Below, piece after piece: positions 34,998-43,918 of a DNA stretch of 64,000 nucleotides (position 1 is the first letter of the stretch; each line of letters starts with the position of its first letter). This stretch comes from Priestia aryabhattai. Its GTDB lineage: Bacteria; Bacillota; Bacilli; Bacillales; Bacillaceae_H. Location of the stretch: contig NZ_JAMBOQ010000004.1 of NCBI RefSeq assembly GCF_023715685.1, positions 124,001 through 188,000 of the forward strand. The letters run 5' to 3'. The position numbers and the translations under genes were made by a program. The notes beneath the pieces were generated by a model that worked only from the letters and a program-made list of their open reading frames with translations, made no database searches and had not been told where the DNA came from.

Positions 34998-35435
34998 ATG
35001 TCAATGGCATATGAAGAATATATGCGTCAGTTAGTTAAACCAATGCGTCAAGAATTAACTCAAGCTGGTTATGAAGAATTAACAACAGAGGAAGCCGTAG
35101 TTGATTTTATGGAAAACGTAGAAGGAACAACTTTTGTTGTAGTTAATTCAGTTTGTGGATGCGCTGCTGGTTTAGCACGTCCTGCAGCAACACAAGCATA
35201 CTTACAGTCTGAGCAAAAACCAAATCAAGTAGTAACAGTTTTTGCCGGTCAAGATAAGGAAGCAACAGCTAAAATGCGTGAATATTTTGGGGACATTGAG
35301 CCTTCATCACCGTCTATGGCGCTTTTAAAAGGAAAAGAAGTAGTTCATTTTATTCCTCGACATGAAATTGAAGGTCAGCCGTTAGAAGTTATTTTTGAAA
35401 ACATTTTAAATGGCTTTAAGCAGCACTGTTCATAA
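34998..35435 (+). CDS. Bacilliredoxin BrxA/BrxB (YphP/YqiW family)
   Basis: A 145-residue thiol-disulfide protein that removes bacillithiol from S-bacillithiolated proteins. The active site is CGC at residues 53-55 (VVVNSVCGCAAGLARPA), and the family text FAGQDKEATAKMREYFGDIEPSSPS is intact. TTAGGAGG nine bases before 34998 fixes the start. It fits with the bacillithiol deacetylase gene (bshB2) at 51.6 kb. Confidence 0.92.
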   Translation: MSMAYEEYMRQLVKPMRQELTQAGYEELTTEEAVVDFMENVEGTTFVVVNSVCGCAAGLARPAATQAYLQSEQKPNQVVTVFAGQDKEATAKMREYFGDIEPSSPSMALLKGKEVVHFIPRHEIEGQPLEVIFENILNGFKQHCS

Positions 35436-35498
35436 AATGTCCTGCTTTTGTCACATCTAGCATGTAGATTTTTAGAGAAAAATCGCATATACTTTATA

Positions 35499-35532
35499 AG
35501 AAAAAGGATGTCTAGCGGCATCCTTTTTCTCT
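35499..35532 (+). terminator. Terminator after bacilliredoxin gene
   Basis: AGAAAAAGGATG / CATCCTTTTTCT arms with an eight-base loop. Confidence 0.85.
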
Positions 35533-35563
35533 ATGTAAATAGCCAAACAGTGTAGGGGGAGTT

Positions 35564-36349
35564 ATGAAAGTGATTGTTACGACTGCTGGTCGAACAAATG
35601 AACACATGATTGTAAAAGCCAAACAGATAGCCGCCGATTTAAGTATACCTTTTGTAACAAGAGAGAAAAAATCCGTTGCAGATCTTCAGAATCTTCAAGC
35701 TGCAGACGTGCTGGTTGTCGGTAAGAATAGAGTAGAATTGCATGTCCAAAACGAAGAGGAACCTATTTTTTTTCATCCAAATTCCGCTATGTTTAGAGTG
35801 AAGAGATGGCTGCGTGGAGAACGTGATCCGTTTATTGAAGCAGCTAGTTTGGAAAAAGGAATGAGCGTGCTTGACTGTACACTTGGTCTTGCATCGGATA
35901 GCATGATGGCGAGCGCAGCGGTAGGGAAAAGCGGAAAAGTTGTCGGACTAGAAGGCAACCGCTATGTAGCTTATTTAGTCAAACAAGGACTTTTAAATTG
36001 GAAAAGTGACGTAAAAGAGTTGAACGATGCAATGAAGCGTATAAACGTGGTTCATCAAAATTTTGAATCGTTTTTGGCATGCTGTGAAGATAATTCTTTT
36101 GATGTTGTCTATTTTGATCCCATGTTTCAAGAGCAAATTGATGAATCGAATGGAATTAATGGTATTAAAGCGATCGCATTGTATACCACGTTGACGCCAA
36201 TGGCTATACAAGAAGCAAAAAGAGTGGCCAAACAAAAGATCGTGTTAAAAGATCATTGGAAAAGCAGTCGTTTTGAAGAGCATGGATTTACTGTGCAAAA
36301 ACGAAAAACATCAAAATTTCATTACGGTACAATTGACATACAAAAATAA
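35564..36349 (+). CDS. Class I SAM methyltransferase (RsmJ-like)
   Basis: A 261-residue protein. The first 80 residues form a small N-terminal domain (VTTAGRTNEHMIVKAKQIAA). Then a Rossmann methyltransferase has motif I-like MSVLDCTLGLASDSMMASAA, GLEGNRYVAYL, and VVYFDPMFQ. The DPMF motif and overall layout recall RsmJ/YhiQ-type 16S rRNA m2G methyltransferases and Bacillus YpiP, but I cannot assign the target. AGGGGGAG precedes the ATG. Confidence 0.75.
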   Translation: MKVIVTTAGRTNEHMIVKAKQIAADLSIPFVTREKKSVADLQNLQAADVLVVGKNRVELHVQNEEEPIFFHPNSAMFRVKRWLRGERDPFIEAASLEKGMSVLDCTLGLASDSMMASAAVGKSGKVVGLEGNRYVAYLVKQGLLNWKSDVKELNDAMKRINVVHQNFESFLACCEDNSFDVVYFDPMFQEQIDESNGINGIKAIALYTTLTPMAIQEAKRVAKQKIVLKDHWKSSRFEEHGFTVQKRKTSKFHYGTIDIQK

Positions 36350-36384
36350 ACAAAAAAGTAAAATGAAGCACGATCATTGAAAAG

Positions 36385-36430
36385 ACTTCCAAAACCTTTT
36401 AGGAATTAAAAAGTTTTGGAAGTTTTTTTT
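36385..36430 (+). terminator. Terminator after RsmJ-like gene
   Basis: ACTTCCAAAAC / GTTTTGGAAGT stem and eight T. The remaining 300 bases before the YpjP gene are AT-rich and hold no ORF that I can support; a weak TACAAT element lies near 36650. Confidence 0.8.
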
Positions 36431-36729
36431 GTGAATTTCATCTAAAGTTCATAAAAGTATGATATATTTTTGAACATAAAAATACTTTTGTGTTTAAGCA
36501 TCCAGCAAAACAGGAATATCTTGTATAGGTTTCCGCTCGGTGTGACAACCTCAAACAAAAGAAGGAAGGTGCTAACTAAAAAGTCGTCGAATGCCCGTAG
36601 ACAGCATAAATGAATAAGCAAATATAGGTAAAAAATTAATAAGTATGTTACAATACCTAGTGAGTTATGATAACGAATTTTACGATATGAAAAGACCATA
36701 TGGGAAAAGATGAGAAAGGAAAGATACGA

Positions 36730-37332
36730 ATGCCTAGATGGATAAAAAGAATGCTAGTTGTATTTATTACAGTATTTACATTTGGGCTTGTCACTCCACC
36801 AGAATATTTATACGTTGATGATGCAAAAGCGGACAAGCAACATAAAGCAGGGTATGTAAGAGAAACAACTCCTGTCACAGCTGTTATAGAAGATATTCAT
36901 TTGCCATATGAAGAACCAAAATATGAAGACGTTTCATCATTTGTTACGTATGCAATGGAATCAGCCGAAAAACAGTCAGTGGAAAAATTCGGAACGAAAA
37001 TTGGGCCTGTCATTGAAGATGAATTTCGTCAAGCAGTGTTACCTAAAATTGAAGAAGTGCTGACCGGCATTGGCACTGAACGTGAACAGTCAATTCAGAA
37101 TCTCGAGATAAGCGAGCACCCCGCTGCTGGCTATGGTGAAAAGATTTTCCATGTATATGACCGGGAAACCGGTCAGGACTTAATACGGTTTCATGTGCGG
37201 CGTGAAAACCCTCCAAAAGATGGATACTGGTTTAATTTTCACTATCATGCGGCTGCAGATAATTTTCAAAAGCATTATGATTTAGGGAAAATTTATTGGA
37301 ACCGAAACATGCCGCCTAAATGGTTTAGCTGA
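36730..37332 (+). CDS. ypjP: YpjP-like exported protein
   Basis: A 200-residue protein. The start MPRWIKRMLVVFITVFTFGL is a signal or anchor segment, with soluble text VIEDIHLPYEEPKYEDVSSF and a C-terminal block GYWFNFHYHAAADNFQKHYD typical of the YpjP family in Bacillus, which has no defined function. The ATG at 36730 has AAAGGAAAG upstream and a better signal peptide than the start at 36700. Confidence 0.8.
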   Translation: MPRWIKRMLVVFITVFTFGLVTPPEYLYVDDAKADKQHKAGYVRETTPVTAVIEDIHLPYEEPKYEDVSSFVTYAMESAEKQSVEKFGTKIGPVIEDEFRQAVLPKIEEVLTGIGTEREQSIQNLEISEHPAAGYGEKIFHVYDRETGQDLIRFHVRRENPPKDGYWFNFHYHAAADNFQKHYDLGKIYWNRNMPPKWFS

Positions 37333-37520
37333 TAATAGACACAACATTCTACGATTTCGAAATGTTAGCTTTTTTAAGCTAGCATTTTTTTACGTCTAAA
37401 ACCGTTATGGTCTAAATAAGCTGAAACATTAGCACAACGATAAAAAAATCGTTTATAATGAAGTCAGACTTCTTACCATAGAATAGTGAGAAGGAAAGAA
37501 TAAATGCTGGAGGTAACACA

Positions 37521-37835
37521 ATGAAACAATTTACGGAAGAAAAACAATTTCGCGAACAAATTAAGAATGAAACACTAAGCGTTGGGATTTTTACGACAAC
37601 GTGGTGTCCTGATTGCAAACGTTTGGATATGTTCATTGGTGAAATCGTTGACGAAAATACAGATAAAGCATGGTTTAAAATTGACAAGGATGAGTTTGAA
37701 GAACTTTCTGCTGAAAACAATGTAATGGGTATTCCTTCTCTTCTTGTATATAAAAACGGTGAAAAAATTGCGCACCTGCACAGTGCAAATGCTAAAACGC
37801 CTGAAGCGGTCCGTGAATTTTTAGCAACTCTTTAA
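37521..37835 (+). CDS. Thioredoxin-like protein (WCPDC)
   Basis: A 104-residue single thioredoxin fold. The active site is WCPDC (Cys29, Cys32), followed by KIDKDEFEEL and the cis-proline loop GIPSLLV. The CPDC centre differs from the CGPC of thioredoxin A; small Bacillus thioredoxin-like proteins of the YtpP kind have such variants. It probably acts as a cytoplasmic disulfide reductase. CTGGAGGT precedes the ATG. Confidence 0.88.
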   Translation: MKQFTEEKQFREQIKNETLSVGIFTTTWCPDCKRLDMFIGEIVDENTDKAWFKIDKDEFEELSAENNVMGIPSLLVYKNGEKIAHLHSANAKTPEAVREFLATL

Positions 37836-37841
37836 TTCCCT

Positions 37842-37872
37842 AAGCTGCGAGAGCATTCTCGCAGCTTTTTTT
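37842..37872 (+). terminator. Terminator after thioredoxin-like gene
   Basis: AAGCTGCGAGA / TCTCGCAGCTT hairpin, four-base loop, T run. Confidence 0.9.
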
Positions 37873-37937
37873 GTGAGAATTGCTATTTCCATTTTTCGAT
37901 GAGTGGGGTATACTAGGACAAGTGAATAATCGTAAAG

Positions 37938-38055
37938 CAATAAGGTCTCAATTTAAAGATTGAGTGAAAAGGGAAGTCTGGTGAAAAACCAGCGCGGTCC
38001 CGCCACTGTAAGCGCTTTGTGCGTAAGTCAGGAGACCTGCCTTATTGTTAGCTGT
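37938..38055 (+). ncRNA. Cobalamin (B12) riboswitch aptamer
   Basis: The aptamer hallmarks are GGTGAAAAACCAGCGCGGTCCCG (split here over 37981-38002), CGCCACTGTAA and the B12 box AGTCAGGAGACCTGCCT (38027-38043). The outer stem AATAAGGTCTC pairs near GAGACCTGCCTTATT. Binding of adenosylcobalamin would switch off the downstream salvage genes. A possible antiterminator pairing (GCAGGGTAA at 38078-38086 with TTACCTGC at 38140-38147) and a terminator lie between the aptamer and btuF. Confidence 0.93.
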
Positions 38056-38145
38056 GAAACCTTCGAGGAAGGGTGAAGCAGGGTAATGAACATACATATC
38101 AAGTATAGTGAATGGATTCTTTTCCTGCTTACCTTGACGTTACCT

Positions 38146-38178
38146 GCTTTGCTTTCAATTGAAAGTAAAGCTTTTTTA
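38146..38178 (+). terminator. Expression-platform terminator of the B12 riboswitch
   Basis: GCTTTGCTTTC / GAAAGTAAAGC stem (one G-T pair) and six T, 140 bases before btuF. Confidence 0.75.
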
Positions 38179-38317
38179 TTTTGAAGCTGCCGACGAGCAG
38201 TATACATAGTCAAAGCGGAAAAAACGGGATAGCGCTGCTTTTTGCATGGTCATTTGCTTTTCCTTTAACATAGAGGTTTCGTATTCACAATGAACAATAT
38301 ATAGGGGGAGTATTTAG

Positions 38318-39277
38318 ATGAAAAAATGGCTTTCGTATTCCATTATTGCACTGTTAGTCATCGTACTTGCAGCATGCGGTTCAGGCAACCAAAGCAGCAG
38401 TGATAAAAAAACGAAGCAAGATACAGCACAAACGTCACAAGCTGCGTTTCCAGTAAAGGTAAAAGACGCGCGTGATAAAGAAATTACGTTGAAAAAACAG
38501 CCTAAGAAAATCGTTTCATTAATGCCAAGTAATACGGAGATTGTATATGCCCTTGGCCTTGAAAAAGAATTAGTCGGTGTAACAAGCAACGATGATTATC
38601 CTAAAAGCGTAAAGAAAAAAGCGCAGGTGGGAGATATGAACGTTAATGCAGAAAAAGTTATTGCTTTAAATCCTGATTTAGTGCTGGCACACGCTTCAAG
38701 TATGGGCGTTTCAGATGAAGTATTTAAACAAATTGAAAGCGCGGGTATTCCGGTATTTGTTGTAAAAGATTCAACGACGTTTGATACGGTTTATGATTCT
38801 ATTACGCAAATCGGTAAATTAACGGGTAAAACAAAAGAAGCTAACCAAACAATTAAAGACATGAAAGAAAAAGTAGCTTCAATTGAGAAAAAAGCAAAAA
38901 CGATTTCAAAAGAAGATCGTAAAAAAGTATGGATAGAAGTATCAGGAGCTCCTGAGATTTATACAACAGGAAAAGGTACGTTCATGAACGAAATGCTTAC
39001 TATGATCGGTGCTGATAACGTAGCGGCTAGTGAAGACGGTTGGGTTAAGTTTTCTGAAGAGCAGGTTGTTAAGTTAAACCCTGACGTTATTATAGCAACG
39101 TATGATGCAGATAAAAATGAGATTATGAAGCGTCCCGCTTGGAGCAGCATGACTGCTGTAAAAGAGGGTAACATTGAGAAGATTGATCAAAACAAAATCA
39201 ATCGCTTAGGACCTCGTATTGTAGATGGCTTAGAGGACTTAGCAAAAGCGGTATACCCTGAGGTGTACAATAAATAA
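38318..39277 (+). CDS. btuF: Cobalamin/cobinamide ABC transporter substrate-binding lipoprotein
   Basis: A 319-residue lipoprotein. The signal peptide ends with lipobox LAAC (Cys20). The mature part is a periplasmic-binding-protein-like fold with KKIVSLMPSNTEIVYALGL, the BtuF/FecB start. The B12 riboswitch directly upstream supports corrinoid binding. In B. subtilis the YvrC homologue is encoded with BtuC and BtuD permease genes, but none follow here, so a permease must be encoded elsewhere. Confidence 0.9.
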   Translation: MKKWLSYSIIALLVIVLAACGSGNQSSSDKKTKQDTAQTSQAAFPVKVKDARDKEITLKKQPKKIVSLMPSNTEIVYALGLEKELVGVTSNDDYPKSVKKKAQVGDMNVNAEKVIALNPDLVLAHASSMGVSDEVFKQIESAGIPVFVVKDSTTFDTVYDSITQIGKLTGKTKEANQTIKDMKEKVASIEKKAKTISKEDRKKVWIEVSGAPEIYTTGKGTFMNEMLTMIGADNVAASEDGWVKFSEEQVVKLNPDVIIATYDADKNEIMKRPAWSSMTAVKEGNIEKIDQNKINRLGPRIVDGLEDLAKAVYPEVYNK

Positions 39278-39278
39278 G

Positions 39279-39330
39279 AAGAGGGACCATATTCCAGTTC
39301 GAATTGAAAAGGGGATTGGTCCCTTTTCAC
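39279..39330 (+). terminator. Hairpin between btuF and cbiZ (attenuator-like)
   Basis: AAGAGGGACCA / TGGTCCCTTTT arms around a 30-base loop, ending in only four T. It may partly terminate btuF transcripts. Confidence 0.5.
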
Positions 39331-39365
39331 ATCTTAAAATTGAAGAACGGCCTGAGCTTTTAATC

Positions 39366-39974
39366 ATGAAAACCGAGACTTCTTATAAAACATACAGCTC
39401 AGGCGTTTTAGGAACAGGTATTACGGAAACGGACACCTTTTACAATCGATTTGTTCACAAGAACTATTATTCAGATACTCCTTCTTTGGAGTATGAGCAA
39501 TATTTGATGAAAGAAAATGTGCGTCATGATCAAATCGTAGGTTTGATGACAGCCGTTTGGTTAAAGGAAAGAGCGATTTACTGTTATGAGGGCTACGGAG
39601 TAAGAGTAGCCTCAGTGATAACGGCGGGAGTAGGAAACGCAGTGGACATTACAGCTGATGAAGCTGTCCCATTCTATTCCTCTCCTGGTACAATTAATAT
39701 GTTTTTTTTTATTGAAGGAAAGCTTACAGATGCTGCATTTTTACAGCTTTTTATTGCGGCTACAGAAGCCAAAACAAAAATGCTGTCACAGCTGGGTGTC
39801 ATAGATCCAGCTACAAAGACGATTGCTACGGGAACATCTACGGACAGTATCTCAGTTGCAGCGTCTCAGCAGGGACCGTTATATGAATATGCAGGCTCTA
39901 TGACCGCTTTAGGTCAAGCGGTAGCCAAGCTGGTGAAAATAAGCTTAGAGCAGGGACTTAAGGAAAAGAGGTGA
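39366..39974 (+). CDS. cbiZ: Adenosylcobinamide amidohydrolase CbiZ (5' end uncertain)
   Basis: Removes the aminopropanol or nucleotide-loop side chain from (pseudo)cobinamides so that foreign corrinoids can be rebuilt. Family text: TAGVGNAVDITADE, PGTINMFFFIEGKLTDAA, and ATGTSTDSISVAASQQG. The ATG at 39366 has no ribosome site. Upstream in the same frame the conserved-looking LKIEERPELLIMKTETSYKT continues without an ATG, GTG or TTG. The true N-terminus is therefore about ten or more residues longer with an unusual start, or the 5' end was lost in a deletion. Confidence 0.82.
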   Translation: MKTETSYKTYSSGVLGTGITETDTFYNRFVHKNYYSDTPSLEYEQYLMKENVRHDQIVGLMTAVWLKERAIYCYEGYGVRVASVITAGVGNAVDITADEAVPFYSSPGTINMFFFIEGKLTDAAFLQLFIAATEAKTKMLSQLGVIDPATKTIATGTSTDSISVAASQQGPLYEYAGSMTALGQAVAKLVKISLEQGLKEKR

Positions 39975-39978
39975 AGAA

Positions 39979-40965
39979 ATGAGTATTACACAAGTGATGA
40001 TTGCACACATGACGGCCATGACGATTGCTTTACTAATTGACCGAATCATAGGCGACCCGGAAAATTGGCCGCATCCCGTGCGTTGGTTTGGCAAGTGGAT
40101 TTATTGGATGGATTCCAGGTTAAATAAAGGTACAGGAAAACGATTCAAGGGATTGCTTCTTGTTATAAGTATGGTTGTGCTCGCAGGAGTTATTCCTTTC
40201 TTATTCCTTCATATTTTGTACGGAGTTCATTTTATAGCAGGTGTTTTAGTAGAGGGCGTAATGATTGCGACTACCATATCTACTCGTTCCTTAAGTGAAG
40301 CTGCTTATAAGGTACAAAAGCCGCTTCAGCTAGGAGATATGGAGAAAGCTAGATATGAAGTAAGCATGATTGTGGGACGAGATACAGATCGTTTGTCAGA
40401 AGGAGAAATTGCCAGAGCGACGGTAGAGACTGTCGCTGAAAATACAAGTGATGGTATTACAGCTCCGCTTTTTTATGCATTTATAGGAGGAGGAGCCCTA
40501 GCCTTTTTTTACCGAGCTATTAACACATGTGATTCAATGGTTGGGTACAAAAATGACCGCTACTTTCTGTTTGGCTACTTTAGTGCAAAAACCGATGACG
40601 TATTAAACTATATTCCAAGTCGGTTAACTGCAGTGGTGATGACCGCTGTTAATGTAGCAAAAAGCAAGTATTCTCTTTGGCATGTAATGAGTTTGATTAA
40701 GCGTGATGCTAAGAAGCATCCAAGTCCAAATAGCGGATACGGGGAAAGCGCAGTGGCTGCTCTTTTAGGTGTTCAACTCGGCGGGCTTAATACATATAAA
40801 GGCATAGAATCTAATCGTGCAAAGATGGGCGAACCACTCATTCCTCTGCAAGCCGGTCATATTGAACAAGCTGTTTTCATTATGAAGAGGACGGTCTATG
40901 CTACTTGGTTATTATATCTTTTGTTAGGAGGAGTTATTAGTGCTATTACCTACACATGGAGCTAA
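39979..40965 (+). CDS. cbiB: Adenosylcobinamide-phosphate synthase CbiB
   Basis: Joins aminopropanol phosphate (or ethanolamine phosphate) to adenosylcobyric acid at the membrane. The 328-residue multi-spanning protein has the family segments LLIDRIIGDPENWPHPVRWF, ATVETVAENTSDGITAPLFY and SPNSGYGESAVAALLGVQLG. AAAGAGGTGAAG precedes the ATG, four bases after cbiZ. It overlaps cobD by 26 bases. Confidence 0.93.
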   Translation: MSITQVMIAHMTAMTIALLIDRIIGDPENWPHPVRWFGKWIYWMDSRLNKGTGKRFKGLLLVISMVVLAGVIPFLFLHILYGVHFIAGVLVEGVMIATTISTRSLSEAAYKVQKPLQLGDMEKARYEVSMIVGRDTDRLSEGEIARATVETVAENTSDGITAPLFYAFIGGGALAFFYRAINTCDSMVGYKNDRYFLFGYFSAKTDDVLNYIPSRLTAVVMTAVNVAKSKYSLWHVMSLIKRDAKKHPSPNSGYGESAVAALLGVQLGGLNTYKGIESNRAKMGEPLIPLQAGHIEQAVFIMKRTVYATWLLYLLLGGVISAITYTWS

Positions 40966-42019
40966 CCCCAATGTCTTTTTAAAAGCAATAGGGGCCAAGA
41001 ATTTGTCGCATATAAAAGATTTTAGTGTGAACACAAATCCTTTAGGGGCTCCAGCTGTGCTTCACGAAAAGTGGAACGAATTCAAGGATGCTGCGTTTAG
41101 TTATCCTGATCCTCAAGTAACAGACTTAAAAAATAAACTTGCAGCTGCTCATCGTGTTTCCGCTGCTCAAGTGCTGCCAACAAATGGCGCCGCTGAAGCA
41201 TTTTTTCTTATTGCTTCTTTATTTTCAGAAGAGAAAGCAGGGATTGTACAGCCGACTTTCGTCGAATACGAACAAGCAAGTAAAGCTTATGGATGTGAAG
41301 TGACATACATTCCTTTAGCTGAAGAAAATGGCTGGAGCTGGGATATAGAGTTGATTATGAGTATTCTCCCGGACATAAAAGTACTGTGGATTTGTCACCC
41401 AAATAATCCGACGGGCGTTATGTATAGTCATGAAGAATGGATGAAAGTAGTAAAAGCTGCTGTTCATCATGGTACATACTTAATGATTGATGAGGCATTT
41501 ATTGATTTTGTCGAACATCAGCCTTCGTTTGATTCTCTTATTCTGGATTATGAGCATATCATTATTGTGCGTTCCATGACAAAGATGTTTAATATTGCCG
41601 GGCTTCGCCTTGGCTATATTTTGGCAAATGAAAGAATCATTAGCAAGATGTCTAAAAAGCAGCCTCCTTGGAGTGTAAATGGATTGTCGCAGCAAGTAGG
41701 GATGATATGTGTAGATGAAAAAGACTTTGTAAAAAACACCGTACATTATATTAAACAAGAACGGGAACGGATTTTGAGTCAACTAGAGGAATGGGGGCTT
41801 TTGGTCTCTCCTTCTCAAACAAACTATTATCTTTGCAGCGTTCCGTCTTCTATTAAAACGCGTGAATGGCTTGGCTATTTAGCAAGTCATGGCGTGGTAG
41901 CTCGCCATACTGAAAACTTTCCCTTTTTAAATGGACGCTATATCCGTTTGGCTGTAAAAACAAAAGAAGAAAATGACTATTTACTTAAAGTAATCAAACA
42001 AGGACTCGATGAAATATGA
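40940..42019 (+). CDS. cobD: L-threonine-O-3-phosphate decarboxylase CobD
   Basis: PLP enzyme (aminotransferase class I/II fold, histidinol-phosphate aminotransferase relatives) that makes aminopropanol phosphate for CbiB. Early text HGANPNVFLKAIG and DFSVNTNPLG, then ICHPNNPTG, LMIDEAFIDF, and the PLP lysine Lys215 in RSMTKMFNIAGLRLGY. GTG start with GTTAGGAGG upstream. Its place between cbiB and cobU makes the CobD role, not HisC, the best reading. Confidence 0.9.
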   Translation: MLLPTHGANPNVFLKAIGAKNLSHIKDFSVNTNPLGAPAVLHEKWNEFKDAAFSYPDPQVTDLKNKLAAAHRVSAAQVLPTNGAAEAFFLIASLFSEEKAGIVQPTFVEYEQASKAYGCEVTYIPLAEENGWSWDIELIMSILPDIKVLWICHPNNPTGVMYSHEEWMKVVKAAVHHGTYLMIDEAFIDFVEHQPSFDSLILDYEHIIIVRSMTKMFNIAGLRLGYILANERIISKMSKKQPPWSVNGLSQQVGMICVDEKDFVKNTVHYIKQERERILSQLEEWGLLVSPSQTNYYLCSVPSSIKTREWLGYLASHGVVARHTENFPFLNGRYIRLAVKTKEENDYLLKVIKQGLDEI

Positions 42020-42576
42020 TCATCTTTATTAGCGGAGGCGTTCGAAGCGGCAAATCACGTGCAGCGGAGAACATGGTTCAAACCTTTTGTACAAAGCGCG
42101 CTGTTTATATTGCCACAAGTCGGCAAACAGATAATGAAATGCAAAAACGCATCCAGCTTCATCAAACAGAACGCCAAGCAGCGAACACGCCTTGGGTAAC
42201 GATAGAGCAGTCTGTAGATTTACAACAAATTCTGCCAAACCTTCAAAGTGATGATGTTATACTTTTAGATTGTGTCACGAACTGGCTTGCCAATGAGCTT
42301 TTTTTAACAGAAAAAAGATGGCAAACAAAAGAAGGCAAACAGCATGTTCTTTGTCATATGATAAAAGCGCTCAATAAGCTGTTTGCGCAGTCTCAGACGG
42401 TCGTGCTAGTATCCAATGAACTGTTTGAAGCGGGCGTGTTAGAGGAGCCGACATGTAGCTATATGCATATGTTAGGGAAATTACATCAGTATATTGTAGA
42501 AAAAGCAGATGTGGCTATTTGTGTAGAAGCGGGACTTTATCGTTTTAAAAAAGGAAAGGAATGTGTAAGCAAATGA
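42016..42576 (+). CDS. cobU: Adenosylcobinamide kinase / adenosylcobinamide-phosphate guanylyltransferase CobU
   Basis: Phosphorylates adenosylcobinamide and transfers GMP to give AdoCbi-GDP. The 186-residue protein has the P-loop ISGGVRSGKS (residues 6-14), YIATSRQTDNEM and VLLDCVTNWLAN-like text (ILLDCVTNWLANEL), then VVLVSNELFEAGV. It overlaps cobD by four bases (ATGA) and cobS by four. A second, shorter CobU-like gene lies 1.3 kb downstream. Confidence 0.92.
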   Translation: MIIFISGGVRSGKSRAAENMVQTFCTKRAVYIATSRQTDNEMQKRIQLHQTERQAANTPWVTIEQSVDLQQILPNLQSDDVILLDCVTNWLANELFLTEKRWQTKEGKQHVLCHMIKALNKLFAQSQTVVLVSNELFEAGVLEEPTCSYMHMLGKLHQYIVEKADVAICVEAGLYRFKKGKECVSK

Positions 42577-43346
42577 AAGAATGGATAGCCATACTACGAA
42601 TCTCTCTCCAGTTTTTTACGATCTTACCACTGGCTAAAACCGTTCAATGGACTGAAAAAAGAACGGCACGCTCACTTTTTGTGCTGCCTTGGATTGGCAT
42701 GTTACTAGGTTTGTTGTTTTATAGCTTTTTACAGCTGCTTCACTATTCACCTATCACTGCTATCGTTAGCAGTATTTTAGTTTTGCTTTTGTCGCTTGTC
42801 TTAACGGGTGGCCTTCATTTAGACGGATGGATGGATGTAAGTGATGCATATTTTTCTCATCAGTCAAAGGAAAAAAAACTGCAGATTTTAAGTGATCCGC
42901 ACGTTGGGTCTTTTGCTATTCTTTCTCTTATTGTTCTGCTTCTGCTGCGTTTTAGTGCGATCTATGAGTTAGCGTCTCTTTCTTCTTTGTCGATTTGGGA
43001 ATGTGTAACCGTCTTTACACTTCCAAGAATCGGAGCAGCTTTCTTATTGATGAGGGATAAGCCGGCTAAAGATACGGGTCTTGCTGCTTATTTTCAAAAA
43101 GGAGTCACCAAACGGTCTATTTATGCATTTATGATCATGAGCCTATTCTTAGTTGCTATTTTCGTTGTTTTTATAGACAATAAATTCATTATCCTTTTCT
43201 TTGTCTGTTTTTTATGGCTGTGGATACGATTTTATCGTTCGCAGTTTGGTGGCGTAACAGGAGATGTTATAGGGGCAAGCATTGAAGGAGGAGAAACGTT
43301 TCTATGGATAATTCTTTGGTTATCACATGTATTCGTCACGGCATGA
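42573..43346 (+). CDS. cobS: Adenosylcobinamide-GDP ribazoletransferase CobS
   Basis: Integral membrane cobalamin synthase that joins alpha-ribazole (phosphate) to AdoCbi-GDP. The 257-residue protein has ISLQFFTILPL, TGGLHLDGWMDVSDAYF, LSDPHVGSFA and GGVTGDVIGASIE, all family hallmarks, and about six membrane helices. The ATG at 42573 with AAAGGAATG upstream is chosen over 42561. The next gene starts inside its 3' end. Confidence 0.93.
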   Translation: MKEWIAILRISLQFFTILPLAKTVQWTEKRTARSLFVLPWIGMLLGLLFYSFLQLLHYSPITAIVSSILVLLLSLVLTGGLHLDGWMDVSDAYFSHQSKEKKLQILSDPHVGSFAILSLIVLLLLRFSAIYELASLSSLSIWECVTVFTLPRIGAAFLLMRDKPAKDTGLAAYFQKGVTKRSIYAFMIMSLFLVAIFVVFIDNKFIILFFVCFLWLWIRFYRSQFGGVTGDVIGASIEGGETFLWIILWLSHVFVTA

Positions 43347-43918
43347 CGCTTGAAAATCAACAAAAAAAATATATAGGGTGGAGTGATCCGTCTTTAAGTA
43401 TAGAAGGAAAAAATAAATTAAAAGAGCTTTCTCTAGAACCTCAGCTGGTTATTTCCAGTGACTTAAAAAGAGCGCTAGAAACAAGTTCGATTGTTTTTCC
43501 GAAATCTCAAGTGGTTAAAAGTAAAAGTTGGCGTGAGCTGCATTTTGGAGATTGGGAAGAGAAGACATATGAAGATTTAAAAAACATACGGGCGTATAGA
43601 AATTGGATTGATCACTGGACAGAACATACGCCTCCGAATGGTGAAAGCTTCTCAGGCTTTTCAAACCGAGTTTGGGAAGCGTGGGAAGAAGCAATCGATT
43701 TGGCGGCAAGTCGGCAATTGAGTCACATTGCTATTGTTTCACACGGCGGACCTTTACGTTTAATTGCGTCCCATTTTAAACAGACAGCGTCGCTTTGGGA
43801 TGTTTCTTTTTCCTATGGAGAAGGCTTTTCAGTAACGTGTACATACAAACAGGCAAAGGAGAGAAGAACATGCATTTCGTATTCGGCGGTGCATTTACCG
43901 GCAAAAGAAAATGGGTGA
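43304..43918 (+). CDS. cobC: Alpha-ribazole phosphatase, histidine phosphatase family
   Basis: A 204-residue phosphoglycerate-mutase-like phosphatase; in this operon it should dephosphorylate alpha-ribazole phosphate or adenosylcobalamin phosphate. The phosphohistidine motif is CIRHGMT (His12) and the second His is in VSHGGPLR. ISSDLKRALETS and ELHFGDWEEKTYED are typical. The start lies 43 bases inside cobS, with GGAGGAG upstream. Confidence 0.88.
   Translation: MDNSLVITCIRHGMTLENQQKKYIGWSDPSLSIEGKNKLKELSLEPQLVISSDLKRALETSSIVFPKSQVVKSKSWRELHFGDWEEKTYEDLKNIRAYRNWIDHWTEHTPPNGESFSGFSNRVWEAWEEAIDLAASRQLSHIAIVSHGGPLRLIASHFKQTASLWDVSFSYGEGFSVTCTYKQAKERRTCISYSAVHLPAKENG

Noticed and set aside
38028..38213. 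A 61-codon minus-strand ORF beside the B12 riboswitch
   Set aside because: It overlaps the riboswitch expression platform and its terminator and has no ribosome site.
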